Assembly: GCA_021793275.1 (NCBI GenBank)
Contig: JAJYTC010000022.1
Coordinates: forward strand, 1 to 40,037
Source: Deltaproteobacteria bacterium
GTDB lineage: Bacteria; Desulfobacterota; Syntrophobacteria; Syntrophobacterales; Syntrophobacteraceae
Length of the DNA stretch: 40,037 nucleotides
Direction: 5' to 3'
Below are positions 25,193 to 34,489 of the stretch, in pieces. A program made the translations under genes and the position numbers. The notes below the pieces were generated by a model, which saw only the letters and a list, made by a program, of their open reading frames with translations, did no database searches and was not told the DNA's origin. The stretch's first letter is position 1. Every line of letters begins with the position of its first letter.

Positions 25193-26374
25193 CTATCTTC
25201 TGCGAAAACCGCCCCGGCTAAATCCCCCGAAGCTTCCACCGCTTCTCATCGCGGATTGACGGCTCGAAAAGCCGCGAGCCGAGTCTCTTCGAACCTGGTT
25301 GCCGTGTCCCAGCCCCTGAAATGCCAGGGGCATGTTTTGAGCACGCCCCATTGAACCCCTCGATCCGCTGCCGGCGTGAGCGGCGCCGCTCTGCGGTCCG
25401 GCGTTGCGCGAGGTCTGCCGCGACGGTGTCTTTGCGGCGCTCGAGGGGTGAGTGGCTGTTCGGCCCCCGTAACCGTTATGCCCGTTTGCCGCGCCGCTAT
25501 TTTTTCGGGAATAGCCCTGCCTGTTCGCCTGACTACCGTAGGCCGCTCCTTTTCCATGGGCCGCATTATGCTGCCACCTTTCCGTCTGTATATTCGCGCT
25601 ATTAAGATTGTTGACATGGGTGTTGTTGATGTTGATGTTTTTGTTGACATTCACGTTGAGGGTGTTGTTCCCCCAGTTCCAATGTCCCCAGTTGTTGTTC
25701 CACGCCGCTCCGACAGCCACGCCTGCGGCAAAGCCCACAGCCCCGGCGGCGACCACCGCCCCTGCCGGATAATAAGGATAGGGAGGGTAGGCCGGATACG
25801 GCCACGCCCCGTATACAACGACCGGATTATAGGCTGGCACGTAGACAACCTGGGGATCGGCAGGTTCGATCTTTATGACCTTCTGCTCTACGATCACATT
25901 CTGTTGCCTGTTGGATTTCAGGGTGTTCTGAGCTTTGGCCCTGGCGCGCAGTTTTTGCACCGTTTCCATAACCAGGGATTGCCGGGCGATAAAGGCGTCC
26001 CCCAGATTCTCCGTCCAGGCAAGCTGATCGCTCATCATTGAAAGGACCTGCGGGAACGGAACCAGCGCCTTAACGCTCGGCTCCCAGTTCATTTTATCAA
26101 GGGCGCTGTTCAAAGCCTTGCCCTTGAGGTTCCTGTGCTTTTTTACCCAACGGTCCGCTTCGACGACTTGTACCGGGTAAGTCGAGGCCATAAGGACCTG
26201 GGCCAGCAGAGAATCGGGATATAGCGCAATGGGTGCAAGCATCTGCTCCAACTGTGCCTGACTGAGAGCTTTGCCGCCCGCTGCTGCATTCATTGCGAAG
26301 GCCAGGGGAGGCATCGCCATGACCGTAATGATCGGCAACAAGACAAAGTCTTTGATTATCTTACGACAATTCAT
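25193..26374 (-). CDS. Exported DUF3300 protein
   Basis: 393 residues. The signal peptide is about 1-27 (LPIITVMAMPPLAFA). The DUF3300 domain (about 38-190) starts with LSQAQLEQMLAPIALYPDSL and contains STYPVQVVEADRW and VVYVPAYNP. Then comes a Pro/Tyr stretch, a glycine/alanine segment (AGAVVAAGAVGFAAGVAVG) that could span or contact a membrane, and an Asn-, Gly- and Ser-rich low-complexity tail that ends in GGFSRGGFRRR. Such tails suggest a surface or periplasmic scaffold. AAGGAG precedes ATG 26374. It is 18 bp after the DUF3313 lipoprotein gene. Confidence 0.88.
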   Translation of the reverse strand: MNCRKIIKDFVLLPIITVMAMPPLAFAMNAAAGGKALSQAQLEQMLAPIALYPDSLLAQVLMASTYPVQVVEADRWVKKHRNLKGKALNSALDKMNWEPSVKALVPFPQVLSMMSDQLAWTENLGDAFIARQSLVMETVQKLRARAKAQNTLKSNRQQNVIVEQKVIKIEPADPQVVYVPAYNPVVVYGAWPYPAYPPYPYYPAGAVVAAGAVGFAAGVAVGAAWNNNWGHWNWGNNTLNVNVNKNININNTHVNNLNSANIQTERWQHNAAHGKGAAYGSQANRQGYSRKNSGAANGHNGYGGRTATHPSSAAKTPSRQTSRNAGPQSGAAHAGSGSRGSMGRAQNMPLAFQGLGHGNQVRRDSARGFSSRQSAMRSGGSFGGFSRGGFRRR

Positions 26375-26392
26375 AGGATGCTCCTTTGCTGA

Positions 26393-27127
26393 CTAATTCC
26401 CTGTCCTGTCCCTTTCCTGGAGCGCGACGATCCTCTCGGGTATCTTCTTCGCCCAGTAGTCGAGAACATTTTGAGCATCACCCCATTTCCATTGGGCCGC
26501 CGTTTTTATCGACATACCGCCTTCCCGCCTGTCTATTGCTTCGGCCAGTCGCTTGCCCGTAACCGAATCGAGAATCTCCCCTTCAGCCTCGGCTGAGCCT
26601 ACAAATGCATAACTGCCGGTAGCCAGGGATTGAGCCGTGTTGAGTACTCGAGCCTGGGGAACGACGACCGAGACCGACCTCAAAACAGGAGTCGCGGCTG
26701 TGGCGCCGGTAATTGCGACCTTGAGCTCCATTACGCCTGGCCCCGGTTTGTTCACCAACGTGAAATGCTCCTGCAGGTTTTTCCGCAATTCGTCATAAAA
26801 ATAGCTTGTGAGGACCTTCTGGTCTGAAACCGGTACGCTGTTGTTACTGCTCCAGAACTGGACAGGATCGAGGATTACGCTGTGATAAGAACTCCAATTG
26901 GTCTTAGGATTGACATAAACCATCCCTGGCCGGCCTTCTCCACCTGGTTTAAGCTGTGAGTAATCCCCCAGAAACCCTGACTGTGCGAGCGGAGCTTTTT
27001 CTCCGACCAGGCCGGCCTTCGGCGCATTTGTCGTCGCGCCGCAGGCTGAAAGTAAAAAAAGAACCATGGAGCAGGATACGATTGTCCCAACAATACGGCG
27101 CACCGTCGAAAGTTCACCTTTCGTCAT
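26393..27127 (-). CDS. DUF3313-like lipoprotein
   Basis: 244 residues from ATG 27127, chosen because AAGGAG lies 5 bp upstream; the open frame reaches 27190. A lipoprotein signal has the lipobox L26-S27-A28-C29. The mature part (NWSSYHSVILDPVQFW, YFYDELRKNLQEHF, VMELKVAITG, GSAEAEGEILDSVTGKRLAEA) matches DUF3313. It is probably anchored in the outer or inner membrane, facing the periplasm. Function unknown. First gene of the operon with DUF3300 and DUF2950. Confidence 0.83.
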   Translation of the reverse strand: MTKGELSTVRRIVGTIVSCSMVLFLLSACGATTNAPKAGLVGEKAPLAQSGFLGDYSQLKPGGEGRPGMVYVNPKTNWSSYHSVILDPVQFWSSNNSVPVSDQKVLTSYFYDELRKNLQEHFTLVNKPGPGVMELKVAITGATAATPVLRSVSVVVPQARVLNTAQSLATGSYAFVGSAEAEGEILDSVTGKRLAEAIDRREGGMSIKTAAQWKWGDAQNVLDYWAKKIPERIVALQERDRTGN

Positions 27128-27313
27128 GAGTTCTCCTTTCCAAGTTCGAACATCTGCAAGGTTTGGATAAAAGCAAGGTCGAGTCCACACTCGGCCGTGA
27201 GGAAGACAGTCGCGTCGGGCTGCCCGGCTGAGACCGCAGGCGGCTTCGGCCGGCCACGATTTAAGAACAAAGACAGTCGGCAGTGCAATGTCCTTGAGGC
27301 CCAGTCGCGGTCC

Positions 27314-27365
27314 AAAAAAAGTACAGTGTCCTCGCCTGTGCTTTTAAGGGAAAGGACTGCACTTT
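27314..27365 (-). terminator. Terminator after the response-regulator gene
   Basis: On the minus strand AAAGTGCAGT (27365-27356) pairs with ACTGTACTTT (27327-27318), with one G-U pair and a loop of about 28 nt, followed by further T residues to 27314. It begins 18 bp after the regulator stop and separates the two-component genes from the lipoprotein operon. Confidence 0.6.
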
Positions 27366-27382
27366 CTTGTATTTTCTGTTTC

Positions 27383-28012
27383 TTAGACCAGGCCGGAGCG
27401 CCTGGCGTACTCGATGACTTCGGCGCGGTGGTGTATGTGAAGGCGGGCAACGATTTGACCCATGTGGTACTTGATGGTGCGCTCGCTCAAAAAGAGCTTT
27501 TCGCCGACTTCTTTGTAAGTCAGACCTTGTGCGACCAGAGTAAGGACCTGGATTTGCCGTGGGGAAAGCTCCGGATGCGATTGCTTTTCCGATGAGGGCC
27601 ATCGGGCGAACTCGTGAAGAATCCGTGTAGTCAGTCCCGGTCCCAGCACGGCTTCCCCCTGCGTCACGGCTTCGAGCAGGGCGAAAAACTCATCTGTGTC
27701 CTGAGTTTTGAGCAGATAGCCACAGGCCCCGTTCTTTATGGCCCCGAAGAGATCTTCGTCCTCGGCCGACACTGTCAACATTACGATTTTGGTTTCCGGC
27801 AGCTCCATCTTGATCAGGCGTACGGCTGAGAGGCCGTCGAACTGCGGCATCTGGATGTCCATGATGATGAGCTCGGGGTGAAGCGCGCGCGCCTTTTCCA
27901 GCGCTTCGAGTCCGTTCCGGGCCGTCCCAACAACTGTAAAGCCGCGTGAGACCAGAAGATTCCGCAGACCTTCGAGAAAAAGAGGATGATCGTCAGCCAG
28001 CAGCACATTCAT
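27383..28012 (-). CDS. NarL/FixJ-type response regulator
   Basis: 209 residues. The receiver domain (about 1-120) has the acidic pair in LLADDHPLF, the phospho-acceptor aspartate in LIIMDIQMPQFDG and the conserved lysine in GYLLKTQD. A LuxR-type helix-turn-helix follows (ELSPRQIQVLTLVAQGLTYK, then SERTIKYHMGQIVARL). The gene overlaps the kinase by 4 bp (ATGA), with AAGGAG inside the kinase end, so the two are coupled. Targets are not shown by the sequence; the flanking efflux and DUF operons are obvious candidates. Confidence 0.95.
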   Translation of the reverse strand: MNVLLADDHPLFLEGLRNLLVSRGFTVVGTARNGLEALEKARALHPELIIMDIQMPQFDGLSAVRLIKMELPETKIVMLTVSAEDEDLFGAIKNGACGYLLKTQDTDEFFALLEAVTQGEAVLGPGLTTRILHEFARWPSSEKQSHPELSPRQIQVLTLVAQGLTYKEVGEKLFLSERTIKYHMGQIVARLHIHHRAEVIEYARRSGLV

Positions 28013-29676
28013 TGCAACTCCTTTTGCAACGGGACCGAGATAACCACCCTGGAACCTGCCCCGGGCGCGGAATGCACCTGTATGGTCCCACCCACCTCCT
28101 CTACCCGCTCGCGCATGAAATGCAAACCGAACTTCTGGTCCGGGCTTGCCTGCCGCAACGACGGATCGAACCCCGAGCCGTCGTCCTCAATTACCGCCTC
28201 CACGTATCCGTTTCGAACAGCCATGCGGATATCAACGCCGTTTGCCCGCGCGTGTTTCCTCACATTTGTGAGCCCCTCCTGGATGATCCGCAGCAAATGG
28301 GCCCGGACCATCGGCTGGAAGGCCACCTTGCTCAGCTCGGAGGATACGTCCAGTTTCACGGCAAGGCCGCAGCTTTCGCGAAACCTTCGCAGATATTCTT
28401 CCAGTGCCGGTAAAAAACCGCGCTCCGCCGATTTCCCGGCTCTCGCCCCGTTGATATACTCACGCACATCGCAATGGGCATCCTGGGCTACGGCAGCCAG
28501 CCGAGCGAGGCATTCGTCGGCTTCCGGCCCATGCCCACGCCCCAGCAGCCCACGGGCGGCCACGGTCTGCACCTTCACAAACCCCAATGTCTGCGCAAGG
28601 CTGTCGTGGAGTTCGCGGGCCACCCGGTCACGCTCCCGCAGCGTTGCCATCGCACACTGCTGCTCGATGATCCGGGCCTGGGTCTGCCTCTGTTCGGTCA
28701 TATCATACAGGAGGACAAGGGAACCCAGCTCGACGCCTCGGGGGCCGATAAGCGGCGAGGGATGGATCGCATAATGCCTGGTGGCGCACCCGACCGTTAA
28801 ACTTACTTCTGCTTCATTGACGGGGAAGGCCGGAAACACCTCGGCGACAAAAGCCCCGCGCGCTCGCGCCGCAGGGACGCCCAGGATGCGTTCGGCCGAG
28901 GGGTTCAAATCCACAACCCGCTGCCGGCTGTCCAAAACCAGCATCCCATCGAGCATTTGATCGATAACCGTCCTGCGGGCCACCGGAATAAGGTCGAACA
29001 GGCGAAAGCGAAACAACGCCACGGCATACATGACGGTGGCGACGGCGGCGCCGATGACCACCGGATTGACAGGCGCAATCGGGTTTTGGTCCCATTGGCC
29101 GAGCACAACCGCAACCCGCACTATCAACTGCGCGCCCAGGCACAATGCCACGGGCCGGCGGTGCAGGGGCGAGCGCACAAACAACCAGATAAAAATTGCC
29201 GACATCGAGAAAAGCAGCAGCGCACCATAGAAGAATACTATCCGACCGGCAATGCCGTAATGCGCATGGAGACGCCTGCCGAAGGTGAAGCGGACCCATA
29301 TCAGGTGATGGCTGCCATTTGTAAGGACCAACAGGAGGATAGCTAATGGCGGAACGGCCAAAAGCCGGAGTGTGCGGCGATTGAGCCAAGCGCTCAGATT
29401 TGCGTATTCCAGGGCAAAGCAAAATGCTGCCGTGGCCATGGGAATGAGCCATATGTACTCGAATTTGGCCCAAAAAATCTTCGCCCCAACGCCCACTGCC
29501 GCGAGCTCGAACGCGCTGCCTGCCGCCCAGGGCACGGCAAGCCCCCACAGCACGGCAAGCGCAAGGGCCCCCGGCAGGGACCGGCAGCGCCACGCGCAGG
29601 CGGCCAGCGCGCCGATAATTCCTGCCGAAGCGAGTGGAAGCCAAATGTATGGGGTGTATTCAAAATGCATTGCCAT
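28009..29676 (-). CDS. Sensor histidine kinase (7TM, PAS, HisKA_3)
   Basis: About 555 residues from ATG 29676; the frame extends to a TTG at 29709, and an ATG two codons inside is also possible. The N-terminal 220 residues have about seven hydrophobic helices, like the his_kinase_N 7TM module. A PAS domain follows (about 225-330, with MLVLDSRQRVVDLNPSAERI). The dimerisation/phospho-acceptor site is RVARELHDSLAQTLGF, and the ATP-binding domain has EGLTNVRKHARANG and DDGSGFDP. The signal is unknown. It is co-translated with the response regulator and lies about 160 bp after the efflux operon. Confidence 0.92.
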   Translation of the reverse strand: MAMHFEYTPYIWLPLASAGIIGALAACAWRCRSLPGALALAVLWGLAVPWAAGSAFELAAVGVGAKIFWAKFEYIWLIPMATAAFCFALEYANLSAWLNRRTLRLLAVPPLAILLLVLTNGSHHLIWVRFTFGRRLHAHYGIAGRIVFFYGALLLFSMSAIFIWLFVRSPLHRRPVALCLGAQLIVRVAVVLGQWDQNPIAPVNPVVIGAAVATVMYAVALFRFRLFDLIPVARRTVIDQMLDGMLVLDSRQRVVDLNPSAERILGVPAARARGAFVAEVFPAFPVNEAEVSLTVGCATRHYAIHPSPLIGPRGVELGSLVLLYDMTEQRQTQARIIEQQCAMATLRERDRVARELHDSLAQTLGFVKVQTVAARGLLGRGHGPEADECLARLAAVAQDAHCDVREYINGARAGKSAERGFLPALEEYLRRFRESCGLAVKLDVSSELSKVAFQPMVRAHLLRIIQEGLTNVRKHARANGVDIRMAVRNGYVEAVIEDDGSGFDPSLRQASPDQKFGLHFMRERVEEVGGTIQVHSAPGAGSRVVISVPLQKELQ

Positions 29677-29840
29677 ATCCGCTTTCGGCAGTGAGGCGAA
29701 AACCGGCAACGATTGAGTGTATAGATCAATGAATCCGTCATATCTGCCACGATTTTACAAAAGACTTACTTATATCTTAACTCTATGGATGGTCGAGCAC
29801 CAGTTTTTTCTGATCTTGTTCCGACATCTATGGCAAGGGT

Positions 29841-31268
29841 TCAACGAACCGGATGTGCAGGCGGTGCAGTAAGCTTAGCCGCCCTGTTCACCCAACCTCC
29901 TCCCATTGCCTTGTAAATATTGACAATGGAGGTCAACAGGGATGTCCTGAGCTGAACACAGGTGAGTTCGGCCGGAAATAGCTTCTCCTCTGCGTAGAGC
30001 ACCGTGAGATAAGCAGTGTAGCCCCCGTTGTACTGCATCCATGCCAGACGGTCGTAGTCCTTTAACGCCGTAACCAGCCGCTCCTGAGCCTGGAGTTGTT
30101 CGGCGAGCTTCCTGCGGGCATCAAGACTATTTTCCACGTCGCTAAAAGCGCTCAGGATGGCATTTTTGTAACTCTGGAGCGCCGCTTCCCGAGATGCTAC
30201 GGCCTGTTTGACCTGTCCCCATATTGCTCCTGCAGTAAAGATCGGTCCCACAAAATTTCCTGCGTAGCTCCATGTACGGGCTGGCCCTTCGAAAAGATCG
30301 GACAATTCGGGACTCTCGACTCCCAGGGCAGCGGTAAGCGAAATGCTGGGGAAATAAAGGGCCTCGGCTGCGCCGATCTGGGCATTGGCGGCAATCAGAT
30401 TCTGCTCGGCCTGGGCGAGGTCGGGACGGCGTTCGAGCAACTGGGAAGGAAGACCGGCGGGAATAGCGGGAATAGCGATCCGGGAAAGCGGTTTGCCGCG
30501 TTTGACAGGACCCGGATTGCGGCCGAGAAGGACGCAAATTGCATTTTCGGTCTGCACGATCCGGGACTCGATCTGGGGTATCGCGACCGCTGCGGTCTCG
30601 TACTGCGATCGCGCCTGTTCCACGGTCATCATGGAGACCTGGCCGTGTGCAAACTTTAGCTCGAACAGCCGGAGCGATTTCCCGTAGCTTGCGAGGGTGC
30701 GCCGGGCAATTTCGAGCTGTTCGTCGAGCCCCCTCAGTTCGAGATAGCTGCCGGCGACTGAGGACACAAGAGTAAGTATCACACCGCGCCGGGCCTCTTC
30801 TGTTGCGAGCAGGTTCGCCCTGGCCGATTGGCTAAGGCGCCGGATGCGCCCCCACAGATCGATCTCCCAGCTCGCGCCCCCGAACAGGTCGAAAGTATTG
30901 GCAGGGTTTGGAACGAATGGCGCCAGCGTTCCCAGTTCGCTCTCGCTTTGGCGCAACCGTTGCGCATTTCCGTTGTAAGTGATCTGCGGAAAGAGCGGCG
31001 CGCGGGTCTGCAGGAGAAAACCCGCGGCTTGCTCCACGTTGGCTGCGGCGATCTTTATATTTTTGTTGTCAGCCAGCGCTTCGACAATCAGGGAATCGAG
31101 AACGGGGTCATCGAATTGTCGCCACCACTCGGTATTGGCGGTATCGAGCGCGTTCTTTTCTTCGTAACGGTAGGCTTTGGGAATGGTCAATGCCGGACGA
31201 TGATAATTGGGGCCAACCATACAACCGGAGAGCAGGACCGCTAGAAAAACAGGGAGCAACCGGCGCAT
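29841..31268 (-). CDS. Outer-membrane efflux lipoprotein (OprM/NodT type)
   Basis: 475 residues. A lipobox signal (VFLAVLLSGC) is followed by MVGPNYHRP, the signature of OprM-type outer-membrane factors. WWRQFDDPVLDSLI and the two repeated TolC-like helical halves (about 60-255 and 265-455, with LLERRPDLAQAEQNLIAANA) build the trimeric channel-tunnel. It starts 1 bp after the upstream RND pump gene, so it is the last gene of the efflux operon. It should link the RND pump and fusion protein to the outside. Substrates are not predictable. Confidence 0.95.
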   Translation of the reverse strand: MRRLLPVFLAVLLSGCMVGPNYHRPALTIPKAYRYEEKNALDTANTEWWRQFDDPVLDSLIVEALADNKNIKIAAANVEQAAGFLLQTRAPLFPQITYNGNAQRLRQSESELGTLAPFVPNPANTFDLFGGASWEIDLWGRIRRLSQSARANLLATEEARRGVILTLVSSVAGSYLELRGLDEQLEIARRTLASYGKSLRLFELKFAHGQVSMMTVEQARSQYETAAVAIPQIESRIVQTENAICVLLGRNPGPVKRGKPLSRIAIPAIPAGLPSQLLERRPDLAQAEQNLIAANAQIGAAEALYFPSISLTAALGVESPELSDLFEGPARTWSYAGNFVGPIFTAGAIWGQVKQAVASREAALQSYKNAILSAFSDVENSLDARRKLAEQLQAQERLVTALKDYDRLAWMQYNGGYTAYLTVLYAEEKLFPAELTCVQLRTSLLTSIVNIYKAMGGGWVNRAAKLTAPPAHPVR

Positions 31269-31269
31269 A

Positions 31270-34200
31270 TCAGTCTACCTCCGGGCTGGATTGAGAAGAG
31301 GAGCCGGCGGGCAGCTCTTCGTCGGGCGCAATCTTCTTTTTCTTCGAGCGCTCGGCGAGGTTGTCGAAAATATAGAAAAAGAGCGGAACATAAAGCATGG
31401 CCAGAGTGGTCTCGCCGATCATGCCCCCCATGATTCCCGTGCCGATCGAGTGGCGGGCGTTTGCACCCGCCCCGGTGGCTATGGCCAGTGGAAGCACGCC
31501 AAGGATGAAGGCAAGCGATGTCATGATGATCGGTCGCAGCCGCTCCTCACCCGCCTTTATGGTCGCGTCCATAATGGATTGGCCCTGCTTTCGCAAATCG
31601 ACGGCAAAGGTGACCCTGAGTACTGCGTTTTTAGCCCCGAGCCCGATGAGCACCAGGAGACCGATTTGAAAATAGACGTCGTTTTGAAGGCCGCGCATCC
31701 AGTTGAAAGCCAGCGCTCCCAGGATCCCGAAGGGCACCGCCGTCATGACCGATCCCGGCAGGGTCCAGGACTCGAACTGGGCGGCCAGTACGAGAAAAAC
31801 GATGATCAGTCCGAAAGCAAAGGCCGCTACCGAGGTCGCGCCCGCCTTTTTTTCCTCGTAGGCCATCCCCGACCAGGAATAGTCATAGCCGTAGGGAAGC
31901 ACCTCGCGCGCCACTTCCTCCATGGCACTGATCGCGTCCCCCGAGCTGTAGCCCGGGGCCGCCGATCCGGTAATCTGCGCGGCGGGGAAGCCGTTGAAGT
32001 GCGGCACAAGATCGGGGCCGGTAACGTATTTAGCGTCCACAAGAGCTGAGAGAGGCGCCATCCGTCCCTTTTTCGACTCTACGTACAGCCTTTTGATGTC
32101 CGCAGGCCTGCGCCGGTAGGGGGCATCGGACTGAAGGATGACGTCCCACACGCGGCTGTACTGATTGAACTGGCTCACCGTGATCGAGCCGAACTGGGCC
32201 TGGAGCGCGCTGTAGACGTCGGCGATCGGGACCCCGAGAAGCGCGCACTTCGAACGGTCCACATCCACCCGGAGCTGTTGGGACGACGCGCGAAAGGTCG
32301 AATTAAGACCGGTTACTTCAGGCCTCCGGCGTGCCTTTGCCAGAACTTTTTGCGTTATTTCGTAGAGCTGTCCGGGATTTCCTCCATTTTTGTCCTGAAT
32401 CCAGAGTTCGAAGCCTCCGGTCACGCCGATGCCCGGAATTGCCGGCGGCGCAATCGGAATAAACACGCCTGTATTTTTGCTCCTGCGCGCTTGCGCCCAT
32501 GTCTGCAAAAGCACCGCCTTCGCGTTTTCCTTAACAGCGCGTTTTATCGAGGAATAACGCTTCTTGAAGTCCTTTAGCGGTACGAATATGGTCGCAGCGT
32601 TGGTCTTGTACTGATTGTCGATAAGGCTGTATCCGCTTACGACCGCCCGGTCGGCTACCGCAGGATTCTCGGCAAAGAGCTTGTCCACAACCTCCGTGGC
32701 CCTGGTTGTGCGTTTGAGACTGGTCGCGTCGGGCATGAGGACCATTGCCATCAGGTAGCCCTGATCTTCGTTTGGAACGAAGCTCGTCGGGATGGTGTGA
32801 AAAAGGTAGACGAGCCCTCCTATCAGCACGGCAAGCACCGCAAACGCCACTACCATTCGTTCGATCATGAACACCACCAGGTTGCCGAAAACAGCGGTGA
32901 AGCGGTCGAATTGTCGATTGAACCATGCAAACGGGCCGCGTTGAGGCGGGGCCCTGTGTTTGAGCATGAGCCCGCACATCGCCGGAGTAAGGGTGAGGGC
33001 CACAAACCCGGAAAGAGCTACCGAAATGACGATTGTGATTGCAAATTGCTTGTAGAGCTGCCCCGTAGTGCCGGGCAGAAACGCCGCCGGAATGAAAACC
33101 GACGCCATCACCAGCACCACGGCGACAAGCGAGGTAGCGATCTGCTCCATTGCCTGGATCGTGGCCTCTCGGGGCGCAAGGTTGAACTTCACCATGTTGC
33201 GCTCCACATTTTCGACCACCACGATAGCGTCGTCGACCACCATGCCTATGGCCAGCACAATACCGAACAGGGTCAACAGGTTGATCGAAAATCCCATCGC
33301 AAGCATTCCGGGGAATGTGCCGATGAGCGCCACAAAAATCGCTACCGTGCAGATGAGCGTAGCTCGAAGACTTTGCAAAAAGAGATAAACGATCAGCACA
33401 ACCAGCACTATCGCCTCGATCAGAGTGTGAAGGATCTCTTCGATCGAAAGGCGGACAAAATCAGTGGTGTCGAGAACAACCTTGCATTGGATCCCGTCGG
33501 GCAAGGTTCGTTTGAGCTTCGCCAAGGTTTGGCGCACGCCCTTGGAGACATCGAGCCCGTTCGCCCCGGGCTGCTGGTAGACGGCGATAAGGGCAGAGGG
33601 CGCTCCGTTCAAAAGGGTGTCGTCGATATATGCTTTGCGGCCGATTTCGGCGCGGGCGACGTCTTTTAGACGGACAATGGCGCTGCCGTTACGGTTGGCG
33701 CGCAAAATGATGTTGTCATACTGCGAGGGCTCGACGAAAGGGGACTGGGTTACGACCGGCAGGGTGAGCTGCACCTTGCGGGCGTTGGGCTGCTGCCCGA
33801 TCTGGCCGGCGCCGAACAGGGCGTTTTGGCGAGCCACCGCGTTTTGGATGTCGGTCGTCGTTATCCCGAGGGAAGCCATGCGGTCCGGATTCATCCAGAT
33901 GCGCATCGCCTGGTCGGGCACCCCGAAAATCTGCGCCTGCCCCGCCCCATTGACTCGCTTGATTGCGTCGAGCACATAGATATTGGCGTAATTGTCCACA
34001 TATTCCTGACTGTAGCGGCCGTCCTTGTTGGTCACTGCGATGATCATCAACATGCTCGAGGACTTCTTCTGCACCGAGACCCCGTACTGCACCACGGCTT
34101 GAGGGAGCTGAGGCATGGCGAGGTTTACCCGGTTTTGCACCTGCACCTGCGCAATATCCGGGTCGCTGTCCAGTGTGAAATAGACGGTTATGACCAACTT

Positions 34201-34461
34201 GCCGGTGTTGGAGCTGGTCGAGGTCATGTAGAGCATGTTGTCGACCCCGTTGATCTGGGCCTCGATCGGCGCGGCCACCGAATCGGCCACCGTCTTGGCG
34301 TCCGCACCCGGATAGGTGGTGGTGACCTGGATCTGTACGGGTGTGATTGTCGGGTACTGGGAGACCGGAAGCACCTTCATCGAAACCAGGCCGGCTATAA
34401 CGATGATGAGCGAAATGACCGTGGCGAATATGGGCCTTTCGATAAAAAACCTGCAGAACAT
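31270..34461 (-). CDS. RND efflux pump, HAE1 family (copy 2)
   Basis: 1063 residues, the AcrB/MexB size, with 12 transmembrane helices and two periplasmic loops. It opens with MFCRFFIERPIFATVIS. The proton-relay aspartates are in GMVVDDAIVVVENV (TM4) and the lysine in GLGAKNAV (TM10), with RLRPIIMTSLAF and GTGIMGGM after it. TM10 reads AKNAVLRVTF where AcrB has AKNAILIVEF, shared with copy 1. AGGAGG precedes ATG 34461, 28 bp after copy 1. It is closely related to copy 1, and the C-terminal 150 residues are nearly identical. The drug or solvent substrate is unknown. Confidence 0.95.
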   Translation of the reverse strand: MFCRFFIERPIFATVISLIIVIAGLVSMKVLPVSQYPTITPVQIQVTTTYPGADAKTVADSVAAPIEAQINGVDNMLYMTSTSSNTGKLVITVYFTLDSDPDIAQVQVQNRVNLAMPQLPQAVVQYGVSVQKKSSSMLMIIAVTNKDGRYSQEYVDNYANIYVLDAIKRVNGAGQAQIFGVPDQAMRIWMNPDRMASLGITTTDIQNAVARQNALFGAGQIGQQPNARKVQLTLPVVTQSPFVEPSQYDNIILRANRNGSAIVRLKDVARAEIGRKAYIDDTLLNGAPSALIAVYQQPGANGLDVSKGVRQTLAKLKRTLPDGIQCKVVLDTTDFVRLSIEEILHTLIEAIVLVVLIVYLFLQSLRATLICTVAIFVALIGTFPGMLAMGFSINLLTLFGIVLAIGMVVDDAIVVVENVERNMVKFNLAPREATIQAMEQIATSLVAVVLVMASVFIPAAFLPGTTGQLYKQFAITIVISVALSGFVALTLTPAMCGLMLKHRAPPQRGPFAWFNRQFDRFTAVFGNLVVFMIERMVVAFAVLAVLIGGLVYLFHTIPTSFVPNEDQGYLMAMVLMPDATSLKRTTRATEVVDKLFAENPAVADRAVVSGYSLIDNQYKTNAATIFVPLKDFKKRYSSIKRAVKENAKAVLLQTWAQARRSKNTGVFIPIAPPAIPGIGVTGGFELWIQDKNGGNPGQLYEITQKVLAKARRRPEVTGLNSTFRASSQQLRVDVDRSKCALLGVPIADVYSALQAQFGSITVSQFNQYSRVWDVILQSDAPYRRRPADIKRLYVESKKGRMAPLSALVDAKYVTGPDLVPHFNGFPAAQITGSAAPGYSSGDAISAMEEVAREVLPYGYDYSWSGMAYEEKKAGATSVAAFAFGLIIVFLVLAAQFESWTLPGSVMTAVPFGILGALAFNWMRGLQNDVYFQIGLLVLIGLGAKNAVLRVTFAVDLRKQGQSIMDATIKAGEERLRPIIMTSLAFILGVLPLAIATGAGANARHSIGTGIMGGMIGETTLAMLYVPLFFYIFDNLAERSKKKKIAPDEELPAGSSSQSSPEVD
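31345..31808. repeat. Near-identical 3' segment, RND copy 2
   Basis: 464 bp matching 34559-35022 at a constant offset of 3214 bp, with about 17 mismatches counted by eye (about 96% identity). It covers the last TM helices of both pumps. The central parts of the two genes are much more diverged. Confidence 0.85.
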
Positions 34462-34489
34462 GTGATGGCCCCTCCTGTTTGCCTCTCAT

